Below, in pieces: positions 12,201 through 24,100 of a stretch of 64,000 bases of DNA. The translations under genes were made by a program, and so were the position numbers. The first letter of the stretch is position 1; each line of letters begins with the position of its first letter. Source of the stretch: Neoarius graeffei (lineage: Eukaryota; Chordata; Actinopteri; Siluriformes; Ariidae); NCBI RefSeq assembly GCF_027579695.1, contig NC_083578.1, positions 1,578,287 to 1,642,286 on the forward strand, read 5' to 3'. The notes beneath the pieces were generated by a model. The model searched no databases and was not told where the DNA came from. It saw only the letters and a program-made list of their open reading frames with translations.

Positions 12201-13507
12201 GCCAAGGGTAGCCAAGAACTACTGGAGCATGAGGGGCATTAATGACAAGAAAGCATAACTGTTCATGATGGTTGCCAGAGAGGGTGAGACTCACCGGAGC
12301 AGTGATGTGAGTGATGTTGGCCAATTTCACTCCAGTCAATGTGTTGGCCACCAGGGGTTTCTCCAGGCTCTCGGTAGGCAGACTCCACTGACTCACCAGG
12401 CTGGCATCGATGAAGTTCTCCTCAGCACCAGAGTCGACAAGAACTCCCACCTCCAGTTGTTGATCTCCCCACCAGAGGACAGCTGAGAGAAGAGTGCGCT
12501 GAGTAGAGAAGGGGTGTATGGGGGTCATGCTCACCGGTACCCCCCTCACAGGTGAGCGTTGGCTTTTTGCTGGACAGGAGGCAATGAAGTGACCTGGTTG
12601 GCCACAGTACAGGCAGGAGTGTGTGTTGATTCTTCTTTGCCTTTCCTCTTGGGTAAGGCAGGTGCGGTCCACTTGCATGGGCTCTGGTACCGATGTGGTG
12701 GTGGGAGGAGAAGGAGGGGGCATGACTGGACTGACAAGAGGCCTTCCTGCTGTGGACCCAAAGGTCCTGGCCCGGCGGCATTGCTGTAGCCTGGTGTCAA
12801 TGTGGATTGCAAGGTTGACGAGGTCCTCACAGGAGCCAGGCAGATCGTGAGAAGCCAACTCATCTTTGATCTCCTTCGACAGGCCATTAAGGAAGGTGTC
12901 ATAGAGAGCCTCAGTGCCCCACCCTGTAGTGGTTGCAAGAGTTTGAAAGTCAATGGCAAAGTCTGACACCGACCTACGACCCTGGCGCATATGGAGTAGC
13001 TCACGGGCAGCCTCATGCCCTTGCTTGGATCGATCAAAGACTCTCTTCATCTCAGTCGAAAACTCCTGGAAATTCCCACAGATTGCTGACTGAACATCCC
13101 ACACTGCAGTTCCCCACTCTCTGGCATGCCCCGACAGCTGGGTAATCACATAGGCAACCTTTGCTCGATCGGTGGGGAAGGTACCTGGTTGCAGCTCGAA
13201 GATGAGGGTACACTGAGACAGGAAAGAGTGGCAGGTACCGGGTTCGCCAGCGTACTTCTCCGGTGGGGGCAGTCATGGCTCGCGGGCTGGTTGTGTGGTT
13301 GAGGCAGACTGGGCAGGCTCTGCGGACTGTGCAGACACAGAAGCAGACTGGGATCATTGGAGTGGCTGGATCTGGGCTGTCAGGTCTCTGATGCTGGCAG
13401 CTACTGCCCCCAGTTGGGCTTATTAGCGGCCCAGAAGCGCTCCATGCTGTTTGAGACAAGCCCTCAGGTGCTCTGGATCTGCTAGGTCCATCCATCTCTG
13501 ATCGCAC

Positions 13508-14090
13508 TCTAAGGATTCAGAGACAGAGACCTAAATGCAGATCAGTTTGGCAGGTTTATTCTTTTGACACAGTCCTCAACACGTCCAAAAACAAAAAGGC
13601 ACAGAAGATCACTGTGGGCTTTGTGTTCAAAGTTACTCAGTCAGTTCACAAAAAATCCAACAAAAAAACAGCAAAGCACAGAGGTTAGTAGTAGTACTTT
13701 CAGACTCAAAAAAGTCATTGAGGCAGTCCACAAAAATCCATAAGAACAAACTCTCAAAGGTTCCAAGCAGAATTCCAGATTCCACTGGTTACTCATGGAC
13801 AAACAGGATAATCTTCACAGGCAAAAACAGGTTCACAAACATCAGAGTCAAGGTCAGGTGATCAGAGAGCAGAGAAATGACAGAGCTTAAGTAGCAGTCC
13901 AGCACACAGAATTAAACAGGAAACAGCTGACACTGATTACAATGGTGATTGAGTCAGGTGACAAAGGTGAGGCACAAGGGGGGGCGTGGCAGGAGACCAA
14001 AACAAAGGGCACATGGGACACTGTCAACACACCCGCAGTACTACAACTGTCCAGTGGGTGGGCAGAGTTCAAGACATTCAGACTCTAACA
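13508..14090 (-). repeat. 5' LTR of chromovirus 1
   Basis: A 583-bp direct repeat of 8627-9209, followed on the right by target duplication AAGGA (14091-14095). Confidence 0.9.
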
Positions 14091-14147
14091 AAGGACCTGG
14101 TTTTGTATAAGAAATTTTTAGCCATGAAATTTTAGGCATGAGATGTG

Positions 14148-15536
14148 CTTCAACTTGCGTACTAGATCCCTAATCTACATGACTCTTCAAACAGATAATA
14201 CCAGAAGCAATCAAACCTCTTATAAAAATAATCAATTCTTCCCTTAGCACTGGCTATGTACCCAAATCCTTTAAACTAGCAGTTATCAAACCCCTGATTA
14301 AAAAACCTGACCTTGATCCCTGTCAGTTGTTCAAATATCAGCCAAAATCAAACCTCCCCTTTATCTCAAAGATCCTTGAAAAAGCTGTGGCACAGCAGTT
14401 ATGCGCATATTTACATAGGAATAACATCCATGAAATGTATCAGTCAGGATTTAGACCTCATCATAGCACAGAGACAGCTCTGGTTAAAGTAGTAAATGAC
14501 CTACTGTTGGCGTCTGATCAGGGCTGTGTCTCACTGCTTGTGTTGCTTGACCTTAGTGCAGCATTTGATACCATTGATCATTCCATTCTTCTGGATAGAC
14601 TAGAAAATGTTGTGGGAGTTAAGGGAACGGCCCTCTCCTGGCTCAGGTCTTATTTAACTGATCACTATCAGTATGTTGATGTAAATGGTGATATTTCTAG
14701 ACATACTGAGGTAAAGTCTGGTGTTCCACAAGGTTCTGTCTTGGGTCCACTGCTTTTTTCTTTATATATGTTCCCTCTGGGTGATATTATTCATAAATAT
14801 TGTATTAGTTTCCACTGTTATGCTGATGACACACAGTTGTATGTTTCTGCAAAACCTGATGAGAGACACCAGGTTAATAGAATTGAGGAATGTGTGAAGG
14901 ACATTAGACACTGGATGCTTATTGACTTCCTTCTGCTTAACTCTGACAAGACTGAAGTACTTGTACTCGGACCACATGCAGCTAGAAGTAAGTTTTCTGA
15001 TTCCACAGTAACTCTGGATGGCCTTTCTGTTTCTTCACGTGCAGCAGTAAAAGACCTCGGAGTGATTATTGACCCCAGTCTTTCATTCGAAACTCACATT
15101 GATAACATTACCCAGATAGCTTTCTTTCATCTCAGAAATATTGCTAAGATAAGAAATTTAATGTCACTACATGACACGGAAAAACTAGTTCATGCTTTCG
15201 TTCCCTCCAGGTTGGATTATTGTAATGCTTTACTGTCTGGATGTTCCAATAAGTGCATAAACAAGCTCCAGTTAGTTCAAAATGCAGCAGCAAGAGTCCT
15301 TACTAGAACTAGAAAATATGACCTCATCACCCCTGTCTTATCCACACTGCATTGGCTCCCAATCAAATTTCATCTTTTTAATAAAATACTACTGTTGACC
15401 TTTAAAGCACTGAATGGTCTCGCACCACAGTACCTGAATGAACTTCTGGTCCTTTATGACCTGCCACACCTACTTAGATCAAAAGGTGCAGATTATTTTT
15501 GGTACCTCAAATAGTGAAGGCTACAGTAGGGGGCGG
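14148..15536 (+). mobile_element. L2-type LINE fragment (reverse transcriptase region)
   Basis: Aligns along its length with 22547-23935 of the larger L2 copy. It carries the reverse transcriptase core, including [12 protein letters not shown], the [15 protein letters not shown] motif, and a downstream thumb/C-terminal region. A 395-codon frame (14327-15514) covers most of it. Both ends are cut: endonuclease, the rest of the C-terminus, and the 3' UTR are absent. The right end passes directly into unrelated sequence. It begins just beyond the chromovirus target site. Confidence 0.88.
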
Positions 15537-15828
15537 AGCAATATATAGTAATAAGCAAAAATTTATCTGACCAAAAAGTTTCAGTTTGTTTATTAAATAT
15601 GACTGCTGTGTAATAGTGTAAATGAGACAATCATGAGAAATAATAGAATAAAATAAAAGATACCCAGTATTAAAGGAACTAAAGCCAAGCTGGAACAAAG
15701 CTGATAACCATCACAGTATTCCAACATCAGACTCGTGGCATGAAGTTTTACCTGCTCAGAATTTCCCTCCATTTTTTACTGGAAGTACTGACAAATCTCA
15801 GGTGAGTTCCGAGATACAAATATAAATC

Positions 15829-15926
15829 TGGACTCTGATTGGTCAGAAGGTGTTGATTAATTCTCTATAACAGCAGCTCTGACAGTAGTGCAGGTTTATA
15901 TTAATGAACTCATTCTCATGCATTAT
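15829..15926 (+). repeat. Interspersed repeat, inverted partner of 21071-21170
   Basis: About 98 bp beginning near 'ggactctgattggtcagaag' is the reverse complement of 21071-21170 with few differences. The two copies bracket the partial alpha gene and the Ty3 fragments. This is probably a short MITE-like family; TIRs were not delimited. Confidence 0.75.
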
Positions 15927-15989
15927 GGTTTCTATAGTAGCTCATTCACAGGGACGTGGACAGCAGATGCTCCACTGATAATAAACAGA

Positions 15990-16379
15990 TGAAAAAAAGT
16001 GTGTAATTATTGATATGGTGAAATTTTCTGTAATGTGTTTATGTGACGTTTCTGTAAGGAGTCTCCAGTGTCAGTGCTGTGTAACAGTCAGAGGTGAAGC
16101 TGGAGCTTTAAGTTTTATGACATCTTCAGGACAGAGGAGTTTACACTTCTTTACAGTTTCTCAGGAACATGACAAACTGTGTTTTTTTCTTATTAATTTT
16201 AAGAGAGAGAATAAAAAGAGACTGATGAAGGAACTACTGTTTATAGCTGCTATAATGTTAGCGACAACAGGAACTCACTTGGTTCAAAATTGTAATCATT
16301 GCTGTGGTAGCTGTTAGAGGAATAAATCACAAGGGGACATGCTGTTAAGGAAACTAATCTTCAGGGTCATAACAGTCAC
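15990..16379 (-). other. 3' UTR and flank of the partial alpha gene
   Basis: This stretch aligns, with indels, to 36139-36352 downstream of the complete alpha gene (shared blocks 'aaaaagtgtgtaat' and 'ggagtctccagtgtcag'), so the duplication that produced the partial alpha copy included the 3' flank. Confidence 0.7.
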
Positions 16380-16507
16380 TTAACAGGAACATGATGCTTT
16401 AATGACGAAGAACATTCCGATAGCTAATCCCAGTATTCCAACAGCAATTCCCACTGCAAACACCACCGTTGGAGTTACACTCTGAATTACCACTGGTTCA
16501 TCTGTGG

Positions 16508-16552
<45 letters not shown>

Positions 16553-16890
16553 AGTCAGTGTTATGAAGTAAAATAAAGTGAAATAAATCCAGTGAAGATG
16601 TTTCTCACCCCATGTTCTAGTCTGAGGTGAGTCCAGAGCTTCATGCTCCACCGTGCAGCTGTATTCATCTCCTTCAGTCGGAGAACTCGTCAGGATGGAG
16701 AATGAATTGAAGGTTCCGTCTGTGTTCATTGAAAGCTGGCTGTTGTACACTCCCTCTGTCACTGACTCACCGTTCCTCATCCAGTTAACTTTGATGTGTG
16801 GAGGATAGAAATTCTTCATAAAGCAGATGAAGTTATTTTTTACTCCAGGCACCACATTGTGTTTTGGGTAGATGCTGACCTCTGGAGGCT
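16380..16890 (-). pseudogene. MHC class II alpha, partial copy (alpha-2 and TM exons only)
   Basis: Two exons are present with intact splice sites: alpha-2 at 16609-16890 (282 bp; Ig C1 domain with FICFMKNFYPP and YSCTVEHEAL cysteines) and TM/tail at 16380-16501 (122 bp; TM around VVFAVGIAVGILGLAIGMFF, tail ending KASCSC). The intron between them carries about 22 CA units. Both exons are open and nearly identical to the complete gene at 36353-45865; in alpha-2 the differences cluster in the first 60 coding bases. No leader or alpha-1 exon was found between here and the next alpha gene at 36 kb, where the upstream sequence is replaced by Ty3 fragments from about 17.2 kb. Most likely a partial duplicate that cannot make a full alpha chain. 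A distant or highly diverged alpha-1 exon cannot be formally excluded. Confidence 0.82.
16506..16550. repeat. CA microsatellite in alpha intron
   Basis: About 22 CA units lie in the last intron of the partial alpha copy. The orthologous run in the complete gene (36481-36499) has about 9 units, so the tract has changed length since duplication. Confidence 0.95.
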
Positions 16891-17229
16891 CTGAACAAAA
16901 AAGCAAGTCACATTTTTAGACAAAACATAAGCAAGTACAGATACAAGGTTAAATGTTCCTAATAAAGTGTCCACTGAGTGAACATCTATTTAACACTGAG
17001 CACACTCTGAGTATTATTTTTTTATTATACAGTGAGAATAGTTACACATGAACAATGTCAAGCTTTTGTTTTGGTTCAAATGTTGACTATAAAATATGGG
17101 AGGAGAAAACAAGAAAATAATGTCAGTTAAAAATCATCATGTAGTAGCATGGGTGTGGTCAAGCATCAGCTGTGGGCGGTGAGGAGTCCGGTAGACCCAG
17201 CAGGTAATGCATGATGAGTTGTACCTGTG

Positions 17230-19000
17230 TGTGGCAGCAGGGGCGTGGTCAAGTGTCGGTCTGTCAATGGAGGGCGGAGTCAGGGAAGGTAAGTGGCAGA
17301 ATCACTGCACCTGATGTGAGTTAACCTGTGTTTGTGTGTCTTCCCCAGTGACCGCGCCCTATAAAAGGAGAGAGAGAGCAGAGAAAGGGAGCTCTCTCCT
17401 GACCCAAATGCATGTGTGAGAGACTGAATGAACTGAAAAGCCACACATCATTAAAAATAGAAGAGTTTCTGAGAACTCAGTTCTGGCCTGTCGTGCTTCT
17501 GTGCTCCACCCACCTGCTTTGGTTCTACAGTGGTGCCGAAACCCGGGATGGAGCGCAGAAGGAGACAACCCCATGGAGTCCTCCCCCTTCAAGGACCTGG
17601 TCCAGGCCCTCGCCTTGGCCCAACAGAGCCAGCACCAGGCACTGGTCACACTCCGGAAGGAGCAAGAACAATGGTTTGAAGCCCTGGTGCTGGCACAGCA
17701 GGAACATCGCCAGGCATTCCTGCACCTGCTCGCATCGGCAGGGTCCACCATCACCACTGCCACGGACCCTCCCCACCTCGCCCTAACGAAGATGGGTCCG
17801 TACAATGACCCCGAAGCCTTCCTCGCTCTTTTTGAGCAGGCAGCAGAGGCGTGGGTTTGGCCGGTGGAACAGCACGTGGCGCGCCTCCTCCCCTTGCTAA
17901 CGGGCAAGGCGCAGCTAGCCGCGCTACAGCTCCCCGCCGACAGCCAGCTGGTCTACGCTGACCTCTGCAGGGCCATCCTCCAACGTGTGGGGCGCACCCC
18001 GGAGCAGCAACAGCAGTGCTTCTGCACACTGCACCTGGAGGAGGACGGCCAGCCAGCTGTTCGCGTTTGGCCAGCAACTCCAGGATGCCTGCTGGCGGTG
18101 GCTGAGGGCTGACAACCGTGACGCCAAGGGAATCATCGACCTGGTGGTGCTGGAACAATTCATCGCCCAACTTCCGGAAGGAACAGCAGAGTGGGTCCAG
18201 TGCCATCGCCCAGCATCACTGGTTCAGGCCGTCGAGCTGGCGGAGAACCATATGGCGGCTGTTCCGATGGCAGGACAGTGTGTCTCCTCTTCTCCCCTCT
18301 CTTCTCTCTCTCTCTCTCCCCTTCTGTTTCTCGTCCTCACCCCATTCCCCCACTGCGGAGGTGGGGGCCAGCTCCACCCCAGCCGGCCCGCCACACCCGC
18401 GGTGCCCTACCGTTTCCTATTTCCATGTCTGTGTCTTCCCCCCCTCAGGTGAGTGAGCTCCGAAACACCAGTGCAGAGGGAGAGCCTGGGCCAGTATGCT
18501 GGCACTGCGGGGAGCCAGGGCACCTCCAGCATCAGTGCTCGGCGATGGAGCTGGGTGCGGTGGTCCAGATCCCCGATGCATCAGAGACTGCCCTTGATCG
18601 GGCCGGAGTGTATTGCATACCGGTGAGTATCCAAGGGGATATGTATCAGGCTTTGGTGGACTCCGGTTGTAATCAGACCTCAATCCACCAAAGCCTGGTG
18701 CAAGATGAGGCATTGGGGAAAGCACAATTGGTGAAGGTGTTGTGTGTGCACGGGGATGTTCACAACTACCCTTTAGTGTCGGTCCACATTCTATTTCGAG
18801 GGGAGAAATTTAGAGTAAAGGTGGCGGTTAATCCTCGCTTTACCCACTCGATAATTTTGGGGACTGATTGGTCGGGATTTTGTCAGTTTGGGAGTTTGGT
18901 AGTTTGGGTCACTCACCAAGGTGTTGTGACAGTACTCCTCCTACTCCTGTTTCAGATGTGTCCACCTCCACAAACCCTTTATCAACGTCGGTAATTGAGA
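17230..19000 (+). mobile_element. Gmr1-type Ty3 element, 5' fragment (LTR, gag, protease)
   Basis: Fossil fragment of the same family as 38328-44142. Its parts are a 5' LTR at 17230-17529 with a TATA-like ctataaaag, then a 'tggtgcc' primer-binding-like start, a gag region with one CCHC knuckle (CWHCGEPGHLQHQC), and the start of an aspartic protease (VDSGCNQTS). It stops at about 19 kb, where an unrelated Ty3 fragment begins. Broken at several points and lacking integrase, RT and the 3' LTR. A short LTR-like stretch precedes it at about 17140-17229. Confidence 0.85.
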
Positions 19001-19079
19001 GTTCCTAGTGGTTAATTAGCTCTAGACAAATGGAGACACTGGTTGGGGGGCACAGCACACCCATTCATGATCCTGATAG

Positions 19080-21067
19080 ATCATTAGAACCTCGAGTACT
19101 TGAGGATCCACTCATCCTCACTACACTTGTCAGAACCTACCACCATCTTGCCACCTGAATGCTTCCTACAAACTATAACCTGGGACGCAGATAAATAGAT
19201 CAGACTGGCACAACCCACAAACCCTTCTGAAAATTGCCCACCTGGACTGTTACATGTTCTGCCCAGACTTCGAGGCAAACTCATCACCTGGGCAAACTCA
19301 TCTCCTGCCACTGGACACCCCAGCAGCCATCGCACCTACTTGCTCCTCCAAATCAAGTATTGGTGGGAAAACATGATTTCTGACATTAATCATGACATTT
19401 CCTCATGCTCCGTCTGTGCCCAAGCCAAGGTTCCCAGAGATCCTCCCACTGGCAAACTAAGTCCTCTCTCAGTACCCCAGCAGCCGTGGTCACACATCAC
19501 TCTTGAATTCATAATTGACTTACCCCAGTCACAAGGCAACACCGTCATCCTTGATAGGTTCTCAAAGACACTCAGGCTCATCCCACTACCGGGTTTACCC
19601 ACTGCACTGGAAACAGCTGAATTGCAATTCACTTACATCTTCCATTACTATAGTATCCCTGAGGACGTTGTCAGTGACCAGGGCCACCAGTTCATCTCAA
19701 GGTTATGGTCATGATTCATGGACAAGCTGGGAGTATCAGTTAGTCTCACATTTGGATAACACCCCCAGTCCAATGGCCAAGCAGAATGAGCTAATCAAGA
19801 AGTAGGCTGATTCCTCCATATATACTGCATGAGAAACCAGAAGGATTGGGCATAATTCCTTCCCTGGGCTGAGTATGCACAAAACTCTCTTAAACATTCA
19901 GCCTTTCAGCTAACCCTGTTCCAGTGCATACTCAGATACCAACCTCCATTCTTTCCATGGGACGTCACCCCTACGCAAATTCCAGCCATTGACTCCTGGT
20001 TCCAGAGGAGCCAACAGATATGGGAGGAGGTACATCAAAGACTGGAGAACATCAATGCCAAGTACAAACACTATGCCCACAAACACAGAAGCACCACTCC
20101 CGAGTATGCCCCAGGTAATAGAGTATGGGTTTCCACCAAGGACTTCAGAAGTCCCGACTCCTGTAAGAAGCTACAAGCCAGGTTCATCGGTCCATTCAAG
20201 ATAACATGCAGCATTAACAAGGTCTTGTACAGGCTCAAGATTCCTCCTCACAGCAAGATGGCACCCACATTTCACATCTCATGCCTCAAACCTGCTATCC
20301 AAGGTCCCCTAGCCTCAGACACACCCACCCAAGAAACCCCCTCCCCAGACATTAAAGGCGAACTGATCTACCAAGTCAAGGAGATCCTCAATTCCCACTG
20401 CAGATGGGGACAACTCGAGTACTTGGTCAACTGGGAGGGCTACAGCCCTGAGGAGCAATGTTGGGTCAGCTCCAGAGACATCTTAGACTCCCTGCTTAGT
20501 CAAGAGTTCCACAGCGAGCACCCTGAAAATTCTGCACCGAAAAAGAGAAGTTGACCAAGGAAGGAAGTTGCTCCCAGAGGGAGCTTCTCTGGGGGGGGTT
20601 CTGTCAGTAACAGTGTTGAAAACCTGAGTTCGGAGCAGCCTCCAAACATGGCCACTCCGGATTACACTTCCCAAGAGCCACAGCGCCCCCTATCACTGGA
20701 ATTCTCATGACTTCACCTGCAGCCAATTACCCTGCAATCACCAACCCTACTTAAGCTCAGCATTCACAAACACACCTCACGAAGTATCATTCTGTGTCCC
20801 GTACCTGACTATACCAAGCCGTTTGTTTTCCTGACTGACTTCCTGATAAGGACCACTGTTTCATTACCTTCTGACCTTATTTCCTCGTCTCTCCTGCATT
20901 GCCCTGTTTACTGATCAATCGACCTACGTCTGTTTCCTGACCATGATTCCTGCCTCGCAATTTGGCTACAGCTGCAGTTTGTGCTGCACCTGCTCTCCCC
21001 TGCATCTTTATCCATAAGTGCCTGCGTTCTAACACATACAAATAAACTGACTTCACTAGATTTGACA
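19080..21067 (+). mobile_element. Chromovirus, 3' fragment (integrase, chromodomain, LTR)
   Basis: Fossil 3' portion of a Ty3/gypsy chromovirus: zinc-finger and DDE integrase region from about 19.3 kb (for example SHITLEFIIDLPQSQGNT), a chromodomain near 20.40-20.55 kb (YLVNWEGYSPEEQCWV), a purine-rich tract, and a single LTR at 20602-21067 starting TGTCAGTAAC. It has several breaks and no 5' half. Sequence differs from chromovirus 1 and from the 31.6-36.1 kb element. Confidence 0.85.
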
Positions 21068-21070
21068 GAA

Positions 21071-21170
21071 CATATCAGAATGAGTGCATTAATATGAACC
21101 TGTGCTAGTGTCAGAGCTGCTGTTATAGAGAATTAAGCAACACCTTCTGACCGATCAGAGTCCAGAACGC
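21071..21170 (-). repeat. Interspersed repeat, inverted partner of 15829-15926
   Basis: Reverse complement of the copy at 15829-15926, beginning immediately after the LTR end at 21067. Confidence 0.75.
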
Positions 21171-21196
21171 AGTGTTGTGTGTATGTATATATGCAC

Positions 21197-24100
21197 AGAA
21201 CAGCCATAACATTAAACCCACTGACAGGTGACGTGAATAACACCGATTATCTCATTACAATGGCAGCTGTTAAGGGGTGGGGTTTATTAGGCAGCACGGG
21301 AACAGTCAGTTCTTGAAGTTGATGTGTTGGAAGCAGGAAAAATGGGCAAGCATAAGGATCTGAGTGACTTTGACAAGGGCCAAATTGTGATGGTTAGAAG
21401 ACTGGGTCTTAGCATCTCCAAAATGGCACATCTGGTGGAGCGTTCCCAGTATGCAGTGATGAGTACTGAACAAAAGTGATCCAAGGAAGGACAACCAGTG
21501 AACCTGTGACAGGGTCATGGATGTCGAAGGCTCATTGGTTTGCATGGGGCATGAAGGCAAGCCCATATGGTCCAATCCCACAGAAAAGCTTCTGCAGCAC
21601 AAACTGCTGAAAAAGTTAATGTTGACACCTTTCTGTTTGAGCCATCATGCACTTTTTCAGCAGTTTGTGAACTAATAGGTAGGTACTAACTACTGCATAC
21701 TGGGAACACCCCACAAGATGTGCCAAGGGTGTGACCCATAATGGTGGTCACACCCTTGATCTAATACTAACATTCAGATTAAACGTAGACAATATAGTCA
21801 TACTTCCACAGTCTGAAGTTATCTCAGATCATTGTCTCATCTCATTCAAAATATGTCTGAGTAATAATATATGCACCTCACCACGCTACTGTATTAAACG
21901 TACTTTCACGTCAACTACTGCACAGAGCTTTATAAATGATCTCCCAGAGCTGTCAACTTTGATTGGGTCACTGTCAGCCCCTGCAGAACTCGATCAGGCA
22001 ACTGAATGCTTAGAGTCAACATTCCGCCATACTTTAGATAATGTAGCTCCTCTAAAAAGGAAAATGGTCAGAGACAAAAAATTAGCACCCTGGTATAATG
22101 ATGACACTCGCACATTAAAACAGACCACTCGAAAATTGGAACATAAATGACGTCAAACAAAATTGGTAGTGTTCAAATTGGCGTGGAAGGAGAGCTTCCT
22201 GAAGTATAAAAAAGCTCTTAGTGCTGCGAGATCAACATATCTCTCCTCCCTAATAGAAGATAACAAAAATAATCCTAGATTCCTATTTAATACTGTAGCA
22301 AAATTAACCAGGAATAAGTCCACTATCAACACATGCACACCTGCAGTATGTAGTAGCAACGACTTCATTAATTTTTTTAATGACAAAATTGAGAATATCC
22401 GACAAAAAATTCAAACTACTAATTTAAGGTTAGACAATGAAAGTGACCTTGTAGTTAACAATATAACTGTATCAGATCATCAGTTAGAATGTTTTACTCC
22501 CCTAAAAGAAACTGAATTACTTTCATTAATCTCGGCATCAAAAGCCTCAACTTGCGTACTAGATCCCTTACCGACACATCTATTCAAACAGATAATGCCT
22601 GGAGTAATTGAACCACTTCTAAAAATAATAGATTCTTCTCTTACGATTGGCTATGTACCCAAATCCTTTAAACTAGCAGTTATCAAACCCCTGATTAAAA
22701 AACCTGACCTTGATCCCTGTCAGCTGTCCAATTATCGGCCAATATCAAACCTCCCCTTTATCTCCAAGATCCTTGAAAAAGCTGTGGCACAGCAGTTATG
22801 CTCATATTTACATAGGAATAACATCCATGAAATGTATCAGTCAGGATTTAGACCTCATCATAGCACAGAGACAGCACTGGTTAAAGTAGTAAACGACCTA
22901 CTGTTGGCGTCTGATCAGGGCTGTGTCTCGCTACTTGTGTTGCTTGACCTTAGTGCAGCATTTGATACCATTGATCATTCCATTCTTCTGGATAGACTAG
23001 AAAATGTTGTGGGAGTTAAGGGAATGGCCCTCTCCTGGCTCAGGTCTTATCTAACTGATCGTTATCAGTATGTCGATATAAATGGTGATATTTCTAGACG
23101 TACCGAGGTAAAGTTTGGTGTTCCACAAGGTTCTGTCTTGGGTCCACTGCTTTTTTCTCTATATATGTTACCTCTGGGCGATATTATTCGTAAACATTGT
23201 ATTAGTTTCCACTGTTATGCTGATGACACACAGTTGTATGTCTCTGCAAAACCTGATGAGAGACACCAGCTTAATAAAATTGAGGAATGTGTTAAGGACA
23301 TTAGACACTGGATGCTTATAAATTTCCTTCTGCTTAACTCTGACAAGACTGAAGTACTTGTGCTAGGACCACATACAGCTAGAAGTAAGTTTTCTGATTG
23401 CACAGTAACTCTGGATGGCCTTTCTGTTTCTTCACGTGCAGCAGTAAAAGACCTCGGAGTGATTATTGACCCCAGTCTTTCATTCGAAACTCACATTGAT
23501 AACATCACCCGGATAGCTTTCTTTCATCTCAGAAATATTGCAAAGATAAGAAATTTAATGTCATTGCATGATGCAGAAAAACTAGTCCATGCTTTCGTTA
23601 CCTCCAGGTTGGATTATTGTAATGCCTTACTGTCTGGATGCTCCAATAAGTGCATAAACAAACTCCAGTTAGTTCAAAATGCCGCAGCAAGAGTCCTTAC
23701 TAGAACTAGAAAATATGACCACATCACGCCTGTCTTATCCACACTGCATTGGCTCCCAATCAAATTTCGTATTGATTATAAAATACTACTATTGACCTTT
23801 AAAGCACTAAATGGTCTCGCACCACAGTACCTGAGTGAACTTCTGCTCCTCTATGACCCGCCACGCCTACTTAGATCAAAAGGTGCAGGCTATCTGCTGG
23901 TACCTCGTATAGTGAAGGCTACATCAGGGGGCAGAGCCTTTTCTTACAAAGCCCCACTGTTATGGAACAGCCTTCCAAGTAATGTTCGGGAATCAGACAC
24001 AGTCTCAGCATTTAAGTCTAGGCTGAAAACATATCTGTTTAGTCAAGCCTTTTGTTAATGGTGTTTATGAGGTAAAGGAGTAGATCTGGAGGGTCCTCAG

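Larger units (their letters stand above)
8627..14090 (-). mobile_element. Ty3/gypsy chromovirus 1, both LTRs, nearly whole
   Basis: Fossil LTR retrotransposon with two 583-bp LTRs and a 5-bp target duplication AAGGA (8622-8626 and 14091-14095). Reading on the minus strand the parts are: gag with a CCHC knuckle (CLYCGQPGHFIASC) and aspartic protease (DSGAEENF), within about 13.2-11.9 kb; reverse transcriptase and RNase H; an H2C2/DDE integrase; and a C-terminal chromodomain ([15 protein letters not shown]) near 9.3 kb. The internal region is close to whole with a few breaks. By eye the LTRs differ at roughly a dozen positions, about 2 percent, so the insertion is recent relative to most elements in the window. 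Confidence 0.93.
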
